DNA from: Saliniplasma sp046497075
Lineage (GTDB): Archaea > Thermoplasmatota > Thermoplasmata > Halarchaeoplasmatales > Halarchaeoplasmataceae
Length of the DNA: 57,280 nucleotides
NCBI GenBank assembly: GCA_046497075.1
Contig: JAWOGF010000090.1
Coordinates: 1-57,280 of the forward strand
Direction: 5' to 3'
The notes below the pieces were generated by a model. That model was given only the letters and a program-made list of their open reading frames with translations. It was not told where the DNA came from and searched no databases. Made by a program: the position numbers and the translations under genes. How positions within the stretch are numbered: the stretch's first letter is position 1; every line of letters starts with the position of its first letter. Positions 28,041 through 36,960 of the stretch are shown piece by piece.

Positions 28041-30703
28041 GAACATCGAGTGGAATATCTAAGAGGGTTGGCAGTATCAAGTTCGCTTACATGTCACCGA
28101 AAGAGATCAGGAACTTATCGGCGACCAAGATAATCACACCGGATACCTACGATGATGACGGTTTCCCTATCGAGATGGGTTTGATGGATACGCACCTGGG
28201 CGTGATCGAGCCCGGTTTAAGGTGTAAAACCTGTGGTGGTAGGGTCGATCAATGTTCGGGTCATTTCGGTCGTATAGAGCTCGCCATGCCGGTGATCCAT
28301 GTAGGTTATGTGAAAGAGATAAAGAAATTTTTAAGATCTATTTGTAGAGAGTGTGGTAGGCTACTTCTCCCGGAAGAGGAGAGGGATGAATATAAAGATC
28401 AGATGGATCAGATGGAAAGGATGGGCGCGGATTCGTTGGATATCCGGAAGTTAGCCAAGGATGTATCTAAGAAAGCTAGAAGGAATAAGGTCTGCCCGCA
28501 CTGTAAGGCTGAGCAGCAGAAGATAATGTTGGATAAACCTACAACATTCCGGGAAGACAATACCAAGCTCACCCCTAAAGAAGTACGTTCTCGTTTGGAA
28601 AAGATACCAGATGAAGATTTAAGACCACTGGGGATGAATCCGGCCGTTGTTAGGCCAGAATGGTTGGTACTTTCAGTTCTTTTAGTTCCACCGGTGACTG
28701 TACGTCCATCTATCACGTTAGAATCCGGAGATCGTTCTGAGGACGATCTGACCCATAAACTTGTGGATATCCTAAGGATAAATCAGAGATTAAGAGAGAA
28801 TAGAGATATCGGGTCTCCGCAATTGATCGTCGAGGATCTTTGGGACCTTTTACAGTATCACGTTACGACTTATTTCGATAATCAGACTTCGGGGATCCCA
28901 CCAGCTAGACACAGAAGTGGAAGGACCTTGAAGACACTGATACAGAGGTTGAAGGGGAAAGAAGGTAGATTCAGGCAGAATCTGAGCGGTAAAAGAGTAA
29001 ATTTCTCTTCGAGAACCGTTATCTCCCCAGATCCTTGGTTATCTATAAATGAAGTAGGCGTTCCCGAGAAAGCTGCTAGAGAACTCACTGTACCGCTCAA
29101 CGTAACCTCTTCCAATTTAGAGTATGTGCAGGAACTGGTAGAACGTGGTCCTGAACCTAGCGAGAGAGGAGATTATTTACCGGGTGCTAATTATATAATC
29201 AGACCAGATGGCAGACGGATCAGAGTGACGGATACAAATGCAGAAAATGTTGCTGAAAAGTTAGAACCTGGATTCGTTGTTGAAAGGGGGCTCAAAGATG
29301 GCGATATCGTATTGTTTAACCGTCAGCCCTCACTACATAAGATGTCGATGATGGCTCATGAAGTGAAGATAGTGCCGGGTAAAACTTTCAGGTTAAATCT
29401 TGCTGTATGCCCACCTTACAATGCGGATTTCGATGGTGATGAGATGAACCTCCACGTACTCCAGAGTGAGGAGGCTCGTGCAGAAGCGAAGGTTATCATG
29501 CGGGTCCAGGAGAACATATTATCGCCGAGGTTTGGTGGCCCTATTATAGGTGCTATACAGGACCATATCAGTGGCCTATTCTTCTTAACGTACAAGAACC
29601 CTCATTTCTCCCGTAGGGAGGTAGTGGGTATTTTTTCAAACCTTGTCACGGATAAATTACCAGAGCCCGTTGAGATCGACGGGGAGAAATATTGGGCAGG
29701 GAAAGACATCTTCAGTCACTTTTTACCTGACGACCTTAACATGCAATTCAGAGCTTCGATTTGTGAGAAATGTGATGAATGCCTTGAAGAGGATTGTGAA
29801 CATGATGCATATGTTATGATCAGGGACGGTCATTTGGTTACAGGCACTATAGATGAAGATGCTGTAGGTGCCTTCGCAGGAAATATCGTGGATAAGCTAG
29901 CAAGAGATTATGGTAAGGATATCGCTAGAGATTTCATCGATAAGATCACCACTATCGCATTGGGCAGCATAACTTTGAGAGGTTTCACCACGAGTATACA
30001 AGATGAGGACGTTCCCGAAAAAGCTCAGAAACAGATCTCTGCGGTCATGGAAAAAGCCGAGGTGAAAGTTAGAAAACTGGTCGAGGCCTACCATGAAGGC
30101 GAACTAGAGGGTTTGCCAGGCAGATCACTTGAAGAGACGTTAGAGGTCAGGATCATGAAGGAACTCGGGAAAGCAAGAGACGAAGCAGGCAAGATAGCAT
30201 CGAAACATCTAGGTTTGGGAAATAATGCGGTGGTCATGGCACGGACGGGTGCTAGAGCTAGTATGCTGAATCTTACACAGATGGCAGGTTCTCTGGGGCA
30301 GCAGGCGGTTCGAGGTGAAAGACCAAAGAGAGGATATGAAGACCGTACATTAGCTCACTTTAAGAGAGGGGAGCTAGGTGCAAAATCTAGAGGTTTTGTA
30401 AAATCATCCTATAAAGACGGTTTGGATCCGTTAGAGTATTTCTTCCACAGTATGGGTGGAAGAGAAGGTTTGGTCGATACAGCGGTCAGGACCAGCAGGT
30501 CGGGATATATGCAGAGGCGTTTGATCAATGCTCTTGAAGATCTTATGGTTTCTAGGGATGAGACAGTAAGAAACACCGCAGGTACCATCGTACAGTTCGA
30601 TTATGGCGAAGATGGAGTGGATCCTCAAAGGAGTAAGAGAGGCGAGGCGGTGGACATGGACGATGTGATGACAGAGTTCGAGGTCAAAAAAGGGGGTAAT
30701 TGA
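28037..30703 (+). CDS. rpoA1: DNA-directed RNA polymerase subunit A' (Rpo1N)
   Basis: 888 residues, the N-terminal part of the largest subunit, carrying the active site: NADFDGDEMNLH with the three Mg2+-binding Asp residues. Zinc sites are visible near the N-terminus (CKTCGGRVDQCSGHFG) and further in (CRECG ... CPHC). The rudder and bridge-helix region lies towards the C-terminus. The last codons almost touch the rpoA2 start. Normal length and domain order for archaea. Confidence 0.97.
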   Translation: MRTSSGISKRVGSIKFAYMSPKEIRNLSATKIITPDTYDDDGFPIEMGLMDTHLGVIEPGLRCKTCGGRVDQCSGHFGRIELAMPVIHVGYVKEIKKFLRSICRECGRLLLPEEERDEYKDQMDQMERMGADSLDIRKLAKDVSKKARRNKVCPHCKAEQQKIMLDKPTTFREDNTKLTPKEVRSRLEKIPDEDLRPLGMNPAVVRPEWLVLSVLLVPPVTVRPSITLESGDRSEDDLTHKLVDILRINQRLRENRDIGSPQLIVEDLWDLLQYHVTTYFDNQTSGIPPARHRSGRTLKTLIQRLKGKEGRFRQNLSGKRVNFSSRTVISPDPWLSINEVGVPEKAARELTVPLNVTSSNLEYVQELVERGPEPSERGDYLPGANYIIRPDGRRIRVTDTNAENVAEKLEPGFVVERGLKDGDIVLFNRQPSLHKMSMMAHEVKIVPGKTFRLNLAVCPPYNADFDGDEMNLHVLQSEEARAEAKVIMRVQENILSPRFGGPIIGAIQDHISGLFFLTYKNPHFSRREVVGIFSNLVTDKLPEPVEIDGEKYWAGKDIFSHFLPDDLNMQFRASICEKCDECLEEDCEHDAYVMIRDGHLVTGTIDEDAVGAFAGNIVDKLARDYGKDIARDFIDKITTIALGSITLRGFTTSIQDEDVPEKAQKQISAVMEKAEVKVRKLVEAYHEGELEGLPGRSLEETLEVRIMKELGKARDEAGKIASKHLGLGNNAVVMARTGARASMLNLTQMAGSLGQQAVRGERPKRGYEDRTLAHFKRGELGAKSRGFVKSSYKDGLDPLEYFFHSMGGREGLVDTAVRTSRSGYMQRRLINALEDLMVSRDETVRNTAGTIVQFDYGEDGVDPQRSKRGEAVDMDDVMTEFEVKKGGN

Positions 30704-30705
30704 AT

Positions 30706-32148
30706 ATGGCTAAGAAGGATACTATAAATGCCTTGATAAGGAGAGGTATAGATGAGGAGATAGCTGAGAAGTTAGCGGACGAGGGCTTTCTTTTAGGTGA
30801 TGTAAAATCCGCCACGAACGAAGAACTCAGTGAACTCATGACTGAAGATCAGGCGAAGAGCGTTAAAAAGAAAATAGGAAAGAAACCCAAAAAGAAGAAA
30901 CGCAAGAAGAAGAAAAAAAAGAAGAAGAAGAAGGATAAAGAGGAGGACATAGATCTTACTGCCCCTGATAAAATCAAGCCTTTAGAGGGCGTGGCGGAAA
31001 AACTTGATAAGATCAATGAAGAAAAGGATTATGACCTCCCCCGTTCCATGATAAAAAAAGCTGCGGATAGGATCGAAGAAGAAGGTGTCGATGAAGAGGA
31101 TTACGAAACTATCCTTGAAATCATCCAGGATAAATTTAGAAGTAGAAAGATCGATCCCCTTGACTCGGTGGGCATAGTCGGTGCACAGTCCATCGGAGAA
31201 CCCGGTACACAGATGACCATGCGGACCTTCCACCATGCAGGTGTTGCAGAACTCGGTGTAACACAAGGACTACCTAGGATGATTGAGGTTGTAGATGCTA
31301 GGAAGGTACCCAGTACACCGGTCATGGAAGTTCATATCATAGATAAATGGAAACAAGACAGGGATAAAGCTAAGATGATAGCTTCAAAACTCGAAGTTAC
31401 TAGGCTGATCGACATAGCTGAACTCGAGATAGACATGGCTGATATGAAGATCAGTATAAATCCAGATATGGATGAGATCAAGGAGGAGAACATAGACCTT
31501 GATGACGTTGTAGAGCGGATGAAGAAATTGAGAGGGTTAGATGTCAAAGTTGAACGGGATGGAAATATAATTTACCTGACGTCAAAGGAAGCCAAGTTCA
31601 GTCAGCTTCATCAGATCGAAGAGAAGGCTAGAAAGGCGAAGATCAAAGGTTTAAAAGGCGTAGAGAGGGCGATAATAAGAGACGTGGGTAACGAGTATGT
31701 GATATTCACTGAGGGAACTAATCTTAAAAAGGTCCTGCAGGTCGAAGGTGTCGACATCTCGAATACATTTTCTAACAGTATGGTAGAGATATATAACGTA
31801 CTTGGGGTAGAGGCTGCTAGGAACTCGATCATCAAGGAAGCTAAAGACACCTTGAACGAACAGGGTTTGGAAGTTGATATAAGGCATATAATGTTGGTTG
31901 CCGACATGATGACAAACGAAGGAGACGTGAAGGCCATCGGTAGACATGGTGTTTCTGGTAAGAAAACAAGTGTTCTAGCCAGGGCGGCTTTCGAGATTAC
32001 AAGTACTCATCTTTTGAGAGCGGCTATAGTTGGCGAAGTGGATGATCTAGACGGTGTAGCGGAGAATGTCATCGTTGGACAACCTATAACCCAGGGAACT
32101 GGCGCTGTCAAGGTGAAGTATACTCCCAAAGGTAGTAAAGAGGATTGA
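30706..32148 (+). CDS. rpoA2: RNA polymerase subunit A'' (Rpo1C) with HhH and poly-lysine N-terminal extension
   Basis: 480 residues against roughly 390 in most archaea. The conserved core begins near residue 120 and includes VGAQSIGEPGTQMTMRTFHHAG (trigger-loop region) and, at the end, the GVSGKKTSVLARAAFE and VIVGQPITQGTG segments. In front is a helix-hairpin-helix-like domain (about 5-55; ALIRRGIDEEIAEKLADEGF), then a lysine tract of about 25 residues with only a few other residues (about 54-78), then an acidic linker. ATG 30706 follows a GGGGG stretch; the TTG at 30700 overlaps the rpoA1 stop and is a poorer start. The extension could bind DNA or RNA, which is inference. Confidence 0.95.
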   Translation: MAKKDTINALIRRGIDEEIAEKLADEGFLLGDVKSATNEELSELMTEDQAKSVKKKIGKKPKKKKRKKKKKKKKKKDKEEDIDLTAPDKIKPLEGVAEKLDKINEEKDYDLPRSMIKKAADRIEEEGVDEEDYETILEIIQDKFRSRKIDPLDSVGIVGAQSIGEPGTQMTMRTFHHAGVAELGVTQGLPRMIEVVDARKVPSTPVMEVHIIDKWKQDRDKAKMIASKLEVTRLIDIAELEIDMADMKISINPDMDEIKEENIDLDDVVERMKKLRGLDVKVERDGNIIYLTSKEAKFSQLHQIEEKARKAKIKGLKGVERAIIRDVGNEYVIFTEGTNLKKVLQVEGVDISNTFSNSMVEIYNVLGVEAARNSIIKEAKDTLNEQGLEVDIRHIMLVADMMTNEGDVKAIGRHGVSGKKTSVLARAAFEITSTHLLRAAIVGEVDDLDGVAENVIVGQPITQGTGAVKVKYTPKGSKED

Positions 32149-32191
32149 TACGATAATAAATCTAACATCATGTATGGATCTAACGTCTAAG

Positions 32192-32229
32192 ATAACTATA
32201 TATAAATCGAAAATTAAAAATTGAAGGAG
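32192..32229 (+). promoter_or_regulatory. TATA box and strong Shine-Dalgarno for rpl30e
   Basis: ACTATATATAAATC near 32193-32206 and AAGGAGG at 32223-32229 precede ATG 32237. The two genes after rpoA2 may therefore be transcribed separately as well as by read-through. Confidence 0.5.
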
Positions 32230-32236
32230 GCATATT

Positions 32237-32521
32237 ATGGATATAAACAGAGAGATCAGATTGGCCGTAAATACCGGCGAAACTAGTTTAGGAGTAAAAG
32301 AGGCCATGAAGAACATAGAGGATGGTAAAGTTAAGATGCTTATAGCGGCAAAGAATTGCCCCGAACCGAAGTTTAAAGCAAAAGATTATGAGGGTGTTCC
32401 AATATACCAATTCAAAGGAAACAACCATGAACTCGGTTCTACTGCGGGTAAACCGTTCACAGTTTCATCGATAGCTGTCATGGACCCCGGCGAATCGGAT
32501 ATACTCAATTTAGTAGAATAA
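32237..32521 (+). CDS. rpl30e: Ribosomal protein L30e
   Basis: 94 residues of the L7Ae/L30e fold. NTGETSLGVKEAMKNIEDGKVKMLI and the AAKNCPEP turn are family features, as is GSTAGKPF near the C-terminus. It sits after rpoA2 as in many archaea and precedes the NusA-like gene by 28 bases. Confidence 0.93.
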   Translation: MDINREIRLAVNTGETSLGVKEAMKNIEDGKVKMLIAAKNCPEPKFKAKDYEGVPIYQFKGNNHELGSTAGKPFTVSSIAVMDPGESDILNLVE

Positions 32522-32549
32522 GGAGTGTTTAATATAGGGCGGAATTAAG

Positions 32550-32975
32550 ATGGAAGATATAACTTTCAATGAAAAAACTCTTAGATATATTTCTCTATTC
32601 GAGGAAACAACTGGAGCTAAAGTCAAAGACTGTATAGATATACCTGAGAAAGTGATCTTTTTGGTCAATCCGGGTAGTATCGAAAAGGCTATCGGAAAGG
32701 GTGGAAAGAACGTTACGAAGGTCAGCGATAAGATCGATAGAAATGTACATATCATCGAATACAGCGATGATCCTAAAAAATTACTGAAGAACATCTTTTA
32801 CAGTTATGATGTGAAGGATGTGGAACTTGAAGAGAAGAATGGAGTCAAACACGGTACAGTCGAAGTCGCACCAGAGAACAAGGCCCGGGCTATCGGTAAG
32901 AAGGGTAGAAATCTATCAATTGCTAGAAAGATAATGATGAGGCATTCAGACGTATCCAGCGTATCTGTCGCTTAA
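32550..32975 (+). CDS. nusA: NusA-like KH-domain transcription protein
   Basis: 141 residues containing only the two KH domains of bacterial NusA, as is normal in archaea. RNA-binding loops are visible as AIGKGGKN (first KH) and AIGKKGRN (second KH). It closes the RNA polymerase operon. Its last 30 bases overlap the convergent RaSEA gene. Ribosomal proteins S12 and S7, which follow in many archaeal genomes, are absent here. Confidence 0.92.
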   Translation: MEDITFNEKTLRYISLFEETTGAKVKDCIDIPEKVIFLVNPGSIEKAIGKGGKNVTKVSDKIDRNVHIIEYSDDPKKLLKNIFYSYDVKDVELEEKNGVKHGTVEVAPENKARAIGKKGRNLSIARKIMMRHSDVSSVSVA

Positions 32976-33989
32976 GATACCTACACGGCCTCTGAAATTC
33001 AAGTACGGTTCTATTTGTAGTTCCTTTCTCCACCGCTGGTAGCAGGAACATTCTGGGCCGTTTAATCGACTTTTTATGGGTTCTACATCCTGGGTGAGAT
33101 TGAATTCTCTTATTAACTCAACTATTTCTGTATCACATTCACCGCAGTTATGTGCACCTCTTTCACTACCTAAACCTACCGTGCTTGATATTACTGTAGA
33201 ATCCATGTCATCCACAACTGATATCACTTTCAAAAGGGACCACAGCCATGCAGGTCTGTAGGTTCTTTCGTTCCACAACTTCTCTAAAAGACTACCTCTT
33301 TGGACGTTAACTGGATTTATCGAGATGATGTTATCCAGATGTGAAACAAGTTCGATAGAATTTGTAAGATCTTTCATAGCTTCCTTTTCGGTCAGGAATG
33401 GAGGTTTAAGTAAAAGGTAAGTTCTCAGTAAGGACTGGTTATCGAAAACCAGGTCCCTCTTTTCTAGATAATTTTCCAGTTTGAATCCCTTGTTTATACA
33501 GTTCTTCAGGACGAAATTGTTACTAGATTCCAGGCCTATGGCCACTTCCAGTTTTTTAACTTCAGAAGAAAATCTCTGTAATCTATCTGAAGTGATAAAC
33601 TGCGGTCTTGTTTCCACCACTACCTTTTCAGCATCGAGAAAATTTAAGACTTTGACCGCGAACTCCTGTGGGATCTCATCTTCATCGAAAAAACTTCCAG
33701 AGGTATAGATCTTAACGATCTCCTCACCTGAGTATTTATCAGAAAATTCTTGGAATTGATCAGCCAGATCATCATGAGTTATAGCGGGATTTGTATCTGT
33801 GTAATAACCGCACATTGTACATCCAGAAGCTCGATTCCATGAACACCCTGTAGTCCGAAATATAACTGAAAAAACGTCTTTTAATTCACCCTGGTAAAGC
33901 TCCCTTTCAGTCCAGCTACTGACCAGATCTCTGCGATCAGAACGTGAAGTTCTAGATTTGCACTTCTCGATCTCTTTTAGGATGTCCAT
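32946..33989 (-). CDS. raSEA: Archaeosine biosynthesis radical SAM protein RaSEA
   Basis: 347 residues, TIGR01210-type radical SAM protein. The cluster ligands are Cys49, Cys57 and Cys60 (C-x7-C-x2-CGYYTD), a spacing unlike the common CxxxCxxC but known in this family. RaSEA partners ArcS: ArcS attaches lysine to preQ0 in tRNA, and RaSEA cleaves it to leave archaeosine at position 15. The ArcS gene is also in this window (46134-47816), but separate. The 3' end overlaps nusA by 30 bases. Confidence 0.85.
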   Translation of the reverse strand: MDILKEIEKCKSRTSRSDRRDLVSSWTERELYQGELKDVFSVIFRTTGCSWNRASGCTMCGYYTDTNPAITHDDLADQFQEFSDKYSGEEIVKIYTSGSFFDEDEIPQEFAVKVLNFLDAEKVVVETRPQFITSDRLQRFSSEVKKLEVAIGLESSNNFVLKNCINKGFKLENYLEKRDLVFDNQSLLRTYLLLKPPFLTEKEAMKDLTNSIELVSHLDNIISINPVNVQRGSLLEKLWNERTYRPAWLWSLLKVISVVDDMDSTVISSTVGLGSERGAHNCGECDTEIVELIREFNLTQDVEPIKSRLNGPECSCYQRWRKELQIEPYLNFRGRVGILSDRYAGYV

Positions 33990-34038
33990 GTAATTCCAAA
34001 TCTAGCGGGTAAATAAAGACTTTTGGAAAGGGTTTTGA

Positions 34039-36960
34039 TCATAGTAGGTCTTTCAACTTCTCTAAAATCCTTAGGTTCTCCGGTAGTTCGCTTTCCGTCA
34101 CTGGACTCAACTTTATCTCTTCTCCGAAGGTATTGATGAAAGTTCCGCTGTTTTCCAACCATGATCTGATATGGATCACAACATCAGCTTTGGGAAGCGG
34201 TTCGGTGTTTTCGCTGGTTAGATGTACTATATTTTCTGAATTTGGGTACTGATCCACTTTACCGTAAACGAGTACGGTCTTGGAATCGGGGATCCCAACT
34301 TTGAATTTCTTCTCTATAAGTCCCATTGTGTTAGCTCCGGGCTGGGCAACTATCATGTTTTCTGTTTCCAATTTACTATCATAGTTCAGCACTGCGACTC
34401 CCATATCTAACTGTTCTATACTGTCCACTTCTTCTACCCCGTCATCTTTAGCTCTCTTAACGAACATCTTCAAGATCGGAGCGGTCTCATAGGCCTCCTC
34501 TTCCACAAGTATCTTATCAGCGGATATCAGGTCTTTCAAATTCGCCGTAGACGCTTTACCTCCTTCAGGTATGTAAACCTCTCCACCTACTTTTTCAGCG
34601 AGACCTTTCAGTTCCTCGGCCTCTTCGATTGTAGTTTGTGATGAAACCAGCATATCCGCTCCTTCTTTCAGTAGTTCAACAGCCTCTTCGAGCTCACCTT
34701 TTTTACTTACATTTTTAACATTTGGTAACGTCTGGAATTTACCGATATCACACAGATGTCTCTGGTAATCTTCATCTTCAGCCGGTTTCAACATGACGGG
34801 TCTCCCGTTGACTGTTCTAACATCTACAGGACATGTCAGTCCACACCCTACACAATACGTTTCTCCAGCTGTGCAGGTCTCATGGGGTCCGGGTTTAATA
34901 CCCTTTAGAACTTCTTCAAAAGCGCCTGTAGGGCAGGCATCCGCCAAGTCACTGATTAAAAGACTGTCGACCTCACTCAATGGGTCTCCAAAAGCCGGTT
35001 CGACGATGGTCTTGAGTCCTCTATGGGCGAACTGTACTACACCTTCGTCGTGTACTTCTTCGGAGGTCCTAACACACGAACCACACTGAATACACTTACT
35101 CGGTTCTCGAACTACCCTTTCATGTGAGTCGTCTTTCTCATACTCGAACTTGAAACCATCGTACATGTGCTGCTCCGCACCGTAGCGCTCAGCATAATCT
35201 CGCAGCAAGCATTCGAATCTATCCAGACATCCGCACTCAAGGCATCGTTCGGCTTCCTTTTCAGCCTCGTCCTTACTGTATCCTAGTTCTATTGCTTCAA
35301 AATCATGTATCCTTTCTTCTGCATCCCTCATCGGCATGTCTACGCGTGGTTTATCGGTATAATCAGCAAAATCCTCTTCTTCCATCTCAGCCTGATGCAC
35401 GTACCCATAGGGCATTATGTAGTCTTCTGGGATCTCGTATGAATCCAAGGACCCGTTCAGATAAGCATCTATAGCGAAGGCGACTTCCCTTGCTTGTCCA
35501 GTACATTCTACTATGGATGAAGGACCCATGACCACATCACCGGCTGTGAAGACATCTTCGAAATTGGTCTGGAATTTGTCATTCACACCCAATGTATATT
35601 TCTCCTTCTCAAGTCCTTCTTCTTCAAGTAGATCAAGATCGGGTGATTGACCGATCGCAAGTATTACTGAATCTGTCTCTATGTCCACTGTTTCATCTGG
35701 TATCTCTATGGGTTTCGCTCTACCGGATTCATCCGGTTCACCCAGTTCCATGCAGGCGCATGTGACCTTTTCGATACCGTCTTCATCACAGCCGCATATC
35801 TTACTTGGGTTCCTAAGGAAATTGAATTCGATACCTTCTTCCTTTGCCTCTTCGATCTCGTGCTGGTTGGCCGGTGCCTGCTCTTCTGACCGCCTGTAAG
35901 CGATAGTCACATCTTTCCCCATCCTTTTAGCGACTCTAGCGACGTCCATCGCCGTGTTACCGCATCCCACCACGACCACTTTCTCTCCGATATCCATCTC
36001 TTTTCCAAGGGTCCGGTCTATGAGGAAATCGATACCGCCCATGACTCCGGGCAGTTCTTTGCCTTCGATGGGTATGATCCAGCTCTCCCACGCTCCTGTT
36101 GCGTTGAAGACAGCGTCGTACTCGTCTCTGAGTTCCTGTAAAGTGAAATCTTCCCCCATCTTAGAGTTTGTCTCCGCTTCGATACCGAGTCCAAGTATGT
36201 AATCTATCTCTTTATCCAGCAGGTCTTTCGGTAAACGGTAGTTGGGAATTCCATAGCGCATCATACCCCCCAACTTTGGCATCATATCGAATATCTTTAC
36301 ATCGTGACCTTTAGTCCTCAAAAAGTAGGCTGCTGTCAGTCCAGCAGGACCTCCACCGACCACTGCTACTTTCTTACCGGTACCTTCTGGGATCTCCGGA
36401 GTCCAGGGGTCGTTCATCTCGATCTCGGCAGCATACATCTTGAGCTGCCTGATAGCTAGCGGGTCCTCGACTTCCTGCCTTCTACACTCGTCCTCACAGG
36501 GTGCGAAACACGCCCTACCTAACGATAGTGCTAGAGGAGTTTGCTGTTTTATCAACTTGGAAGCCTCTTTAGGTCTACCATTTGCGATGTATGCTAGATA
36601 CCCTTGACAATCTGTGCTTGCCGGGCATTCTAGTGAACACGGTGCGACACAATCACCGGTATGCTCTGAAAGCAGAAGCTCAAGTGCCATCTTCCTTCCT
36701 TTTTGAACCTGCTCAGTATCTGTGGTGATTTTCATACCTTCAGATACTGGAGTATCACAAGTTGTTGTGACTTGAGTCCCTCTATCTGTTTCGACCTCAG
36801 CTAAACAAACACGACATCCGCCGAAGGGTTCTTCGATGTACTCTATCTCACAAAGTGTAGGGATGAATATATCATTCTCTCGACAGACATCTAATACTTT
36901 GTTTGAAGGTTCTGTTTCGTATTCTTTTCCGTTAATTTTTAGGGTGACTTTATCCGACAT
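34039..36960 (-). CDS. NuoG-GltD-like iron-sulfur/FAD oxidoreductase of a putative bifurcating complex
   Basis: 973 residues. An N-terminal NuoG-like [2Fe-2S] domain (Cys37, 49, 52, 68) is followed by a GltD/NfnB-type unit. That unit has Cys-rich FeS binding (104-118 and 151-159), an FAD Rossmann motif GGGPAGLTA (about 202-210) and a second Rossmann motif VGCGNTAMD followed by AYRRSEEQAP, typical of NADPH binding. Then come a ferredoxin site (CIQCGSC, about 625) and a partial molybdopterin-oxidoreductase-like end starting CVGCGLTC (about 715), without sign of a cofactor pocket. It is encoded after NuoF- and NuoE-like genes. Together they resemble the Sporomusa-type transhydrogenase (StnABC), which couples NADH, NADPH and ferredoxin. 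A formate dehydrogenase-type electron-input role is an alternative. Confidence 0.8.
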   Translation of the reverse strand: MSDKVTLKINGKEYETEPSNKVLDVCRENDIFIPTLCEIEYIEEPFGGCRVCLAEVETDRGTQVTTTCDTPVSEGMKITTDTEQVQKGRKMALELLLSEHTGDCVAPCSLECPASTDCQGYLAYIANGRPKEASKLIKQQTPLALSLGRACFAPCEDECRRQEVEDPLAIRQLKMYAAEIEMNDPWTPEIPEGTGKKVAVVGGGPAGLTAAYFLRTKGHDVKIFDMMPKLGGMMRYGIPNYRLPKDLLDKEIDYILGLGIEAETNSKMGEDFTLQELRDEYDAVFNATGAWESWIIPIEGKELPGVMGGIDFLIDRTLGKEMDIGEKVVVVGCGNTAMDVARVAKRMGKDVTIAYRRSEEQAPANQHEIEEAKEEGIEFNFLRNPSKICGCDEDGIEKVTCACMELGEPDESGRAKPIEIPDETVDIETDSVILAIGQSPDLDLLEEEGLEKEKYTLGVNDKFQTNFEDVFTAGDVVMGPSSIVECTGQAREVAFAIDAYLNGSLDSYEIPEDYIMPYGYVHQAEMEEEDFADYTDKPRVDMPMRDAEERIHDFEAIELGYSKDEAEKEAERCLECGCLDRFECLLRDYAERYGAEQHMYDGFKFEYEKDDSHERVVREPSKCIQCGSCVRTSEEVHDEGVVQFAHRGLKTIVEPAFGDPLSEVDSLLISDLADACPTGAFEEVLKGIKPGPHETCTAGETYCVGCGLTCPVDVRTVNGRPVMLKPAEDEDYQRHLCDIGKFQTLPNVKNVSKKGELEEAVELLKEGADMLVSSQTTIEEAEELKGLAEKVGGEVYIPEGGKASTANLKDLISADKILVEEEAYETAPILKMFVKRAKDDGVEEVDSIEQLDMGVAVLNYDSKLETENMIVAQPGANTMGLIEKKFKVGIPDSKTVLVYGKVDQYPNSENIVHLTSENTEPLPKADVVIHIRSWLENSGTFINTFGEEIKLSPVTESELPENLRILEKLKDLL

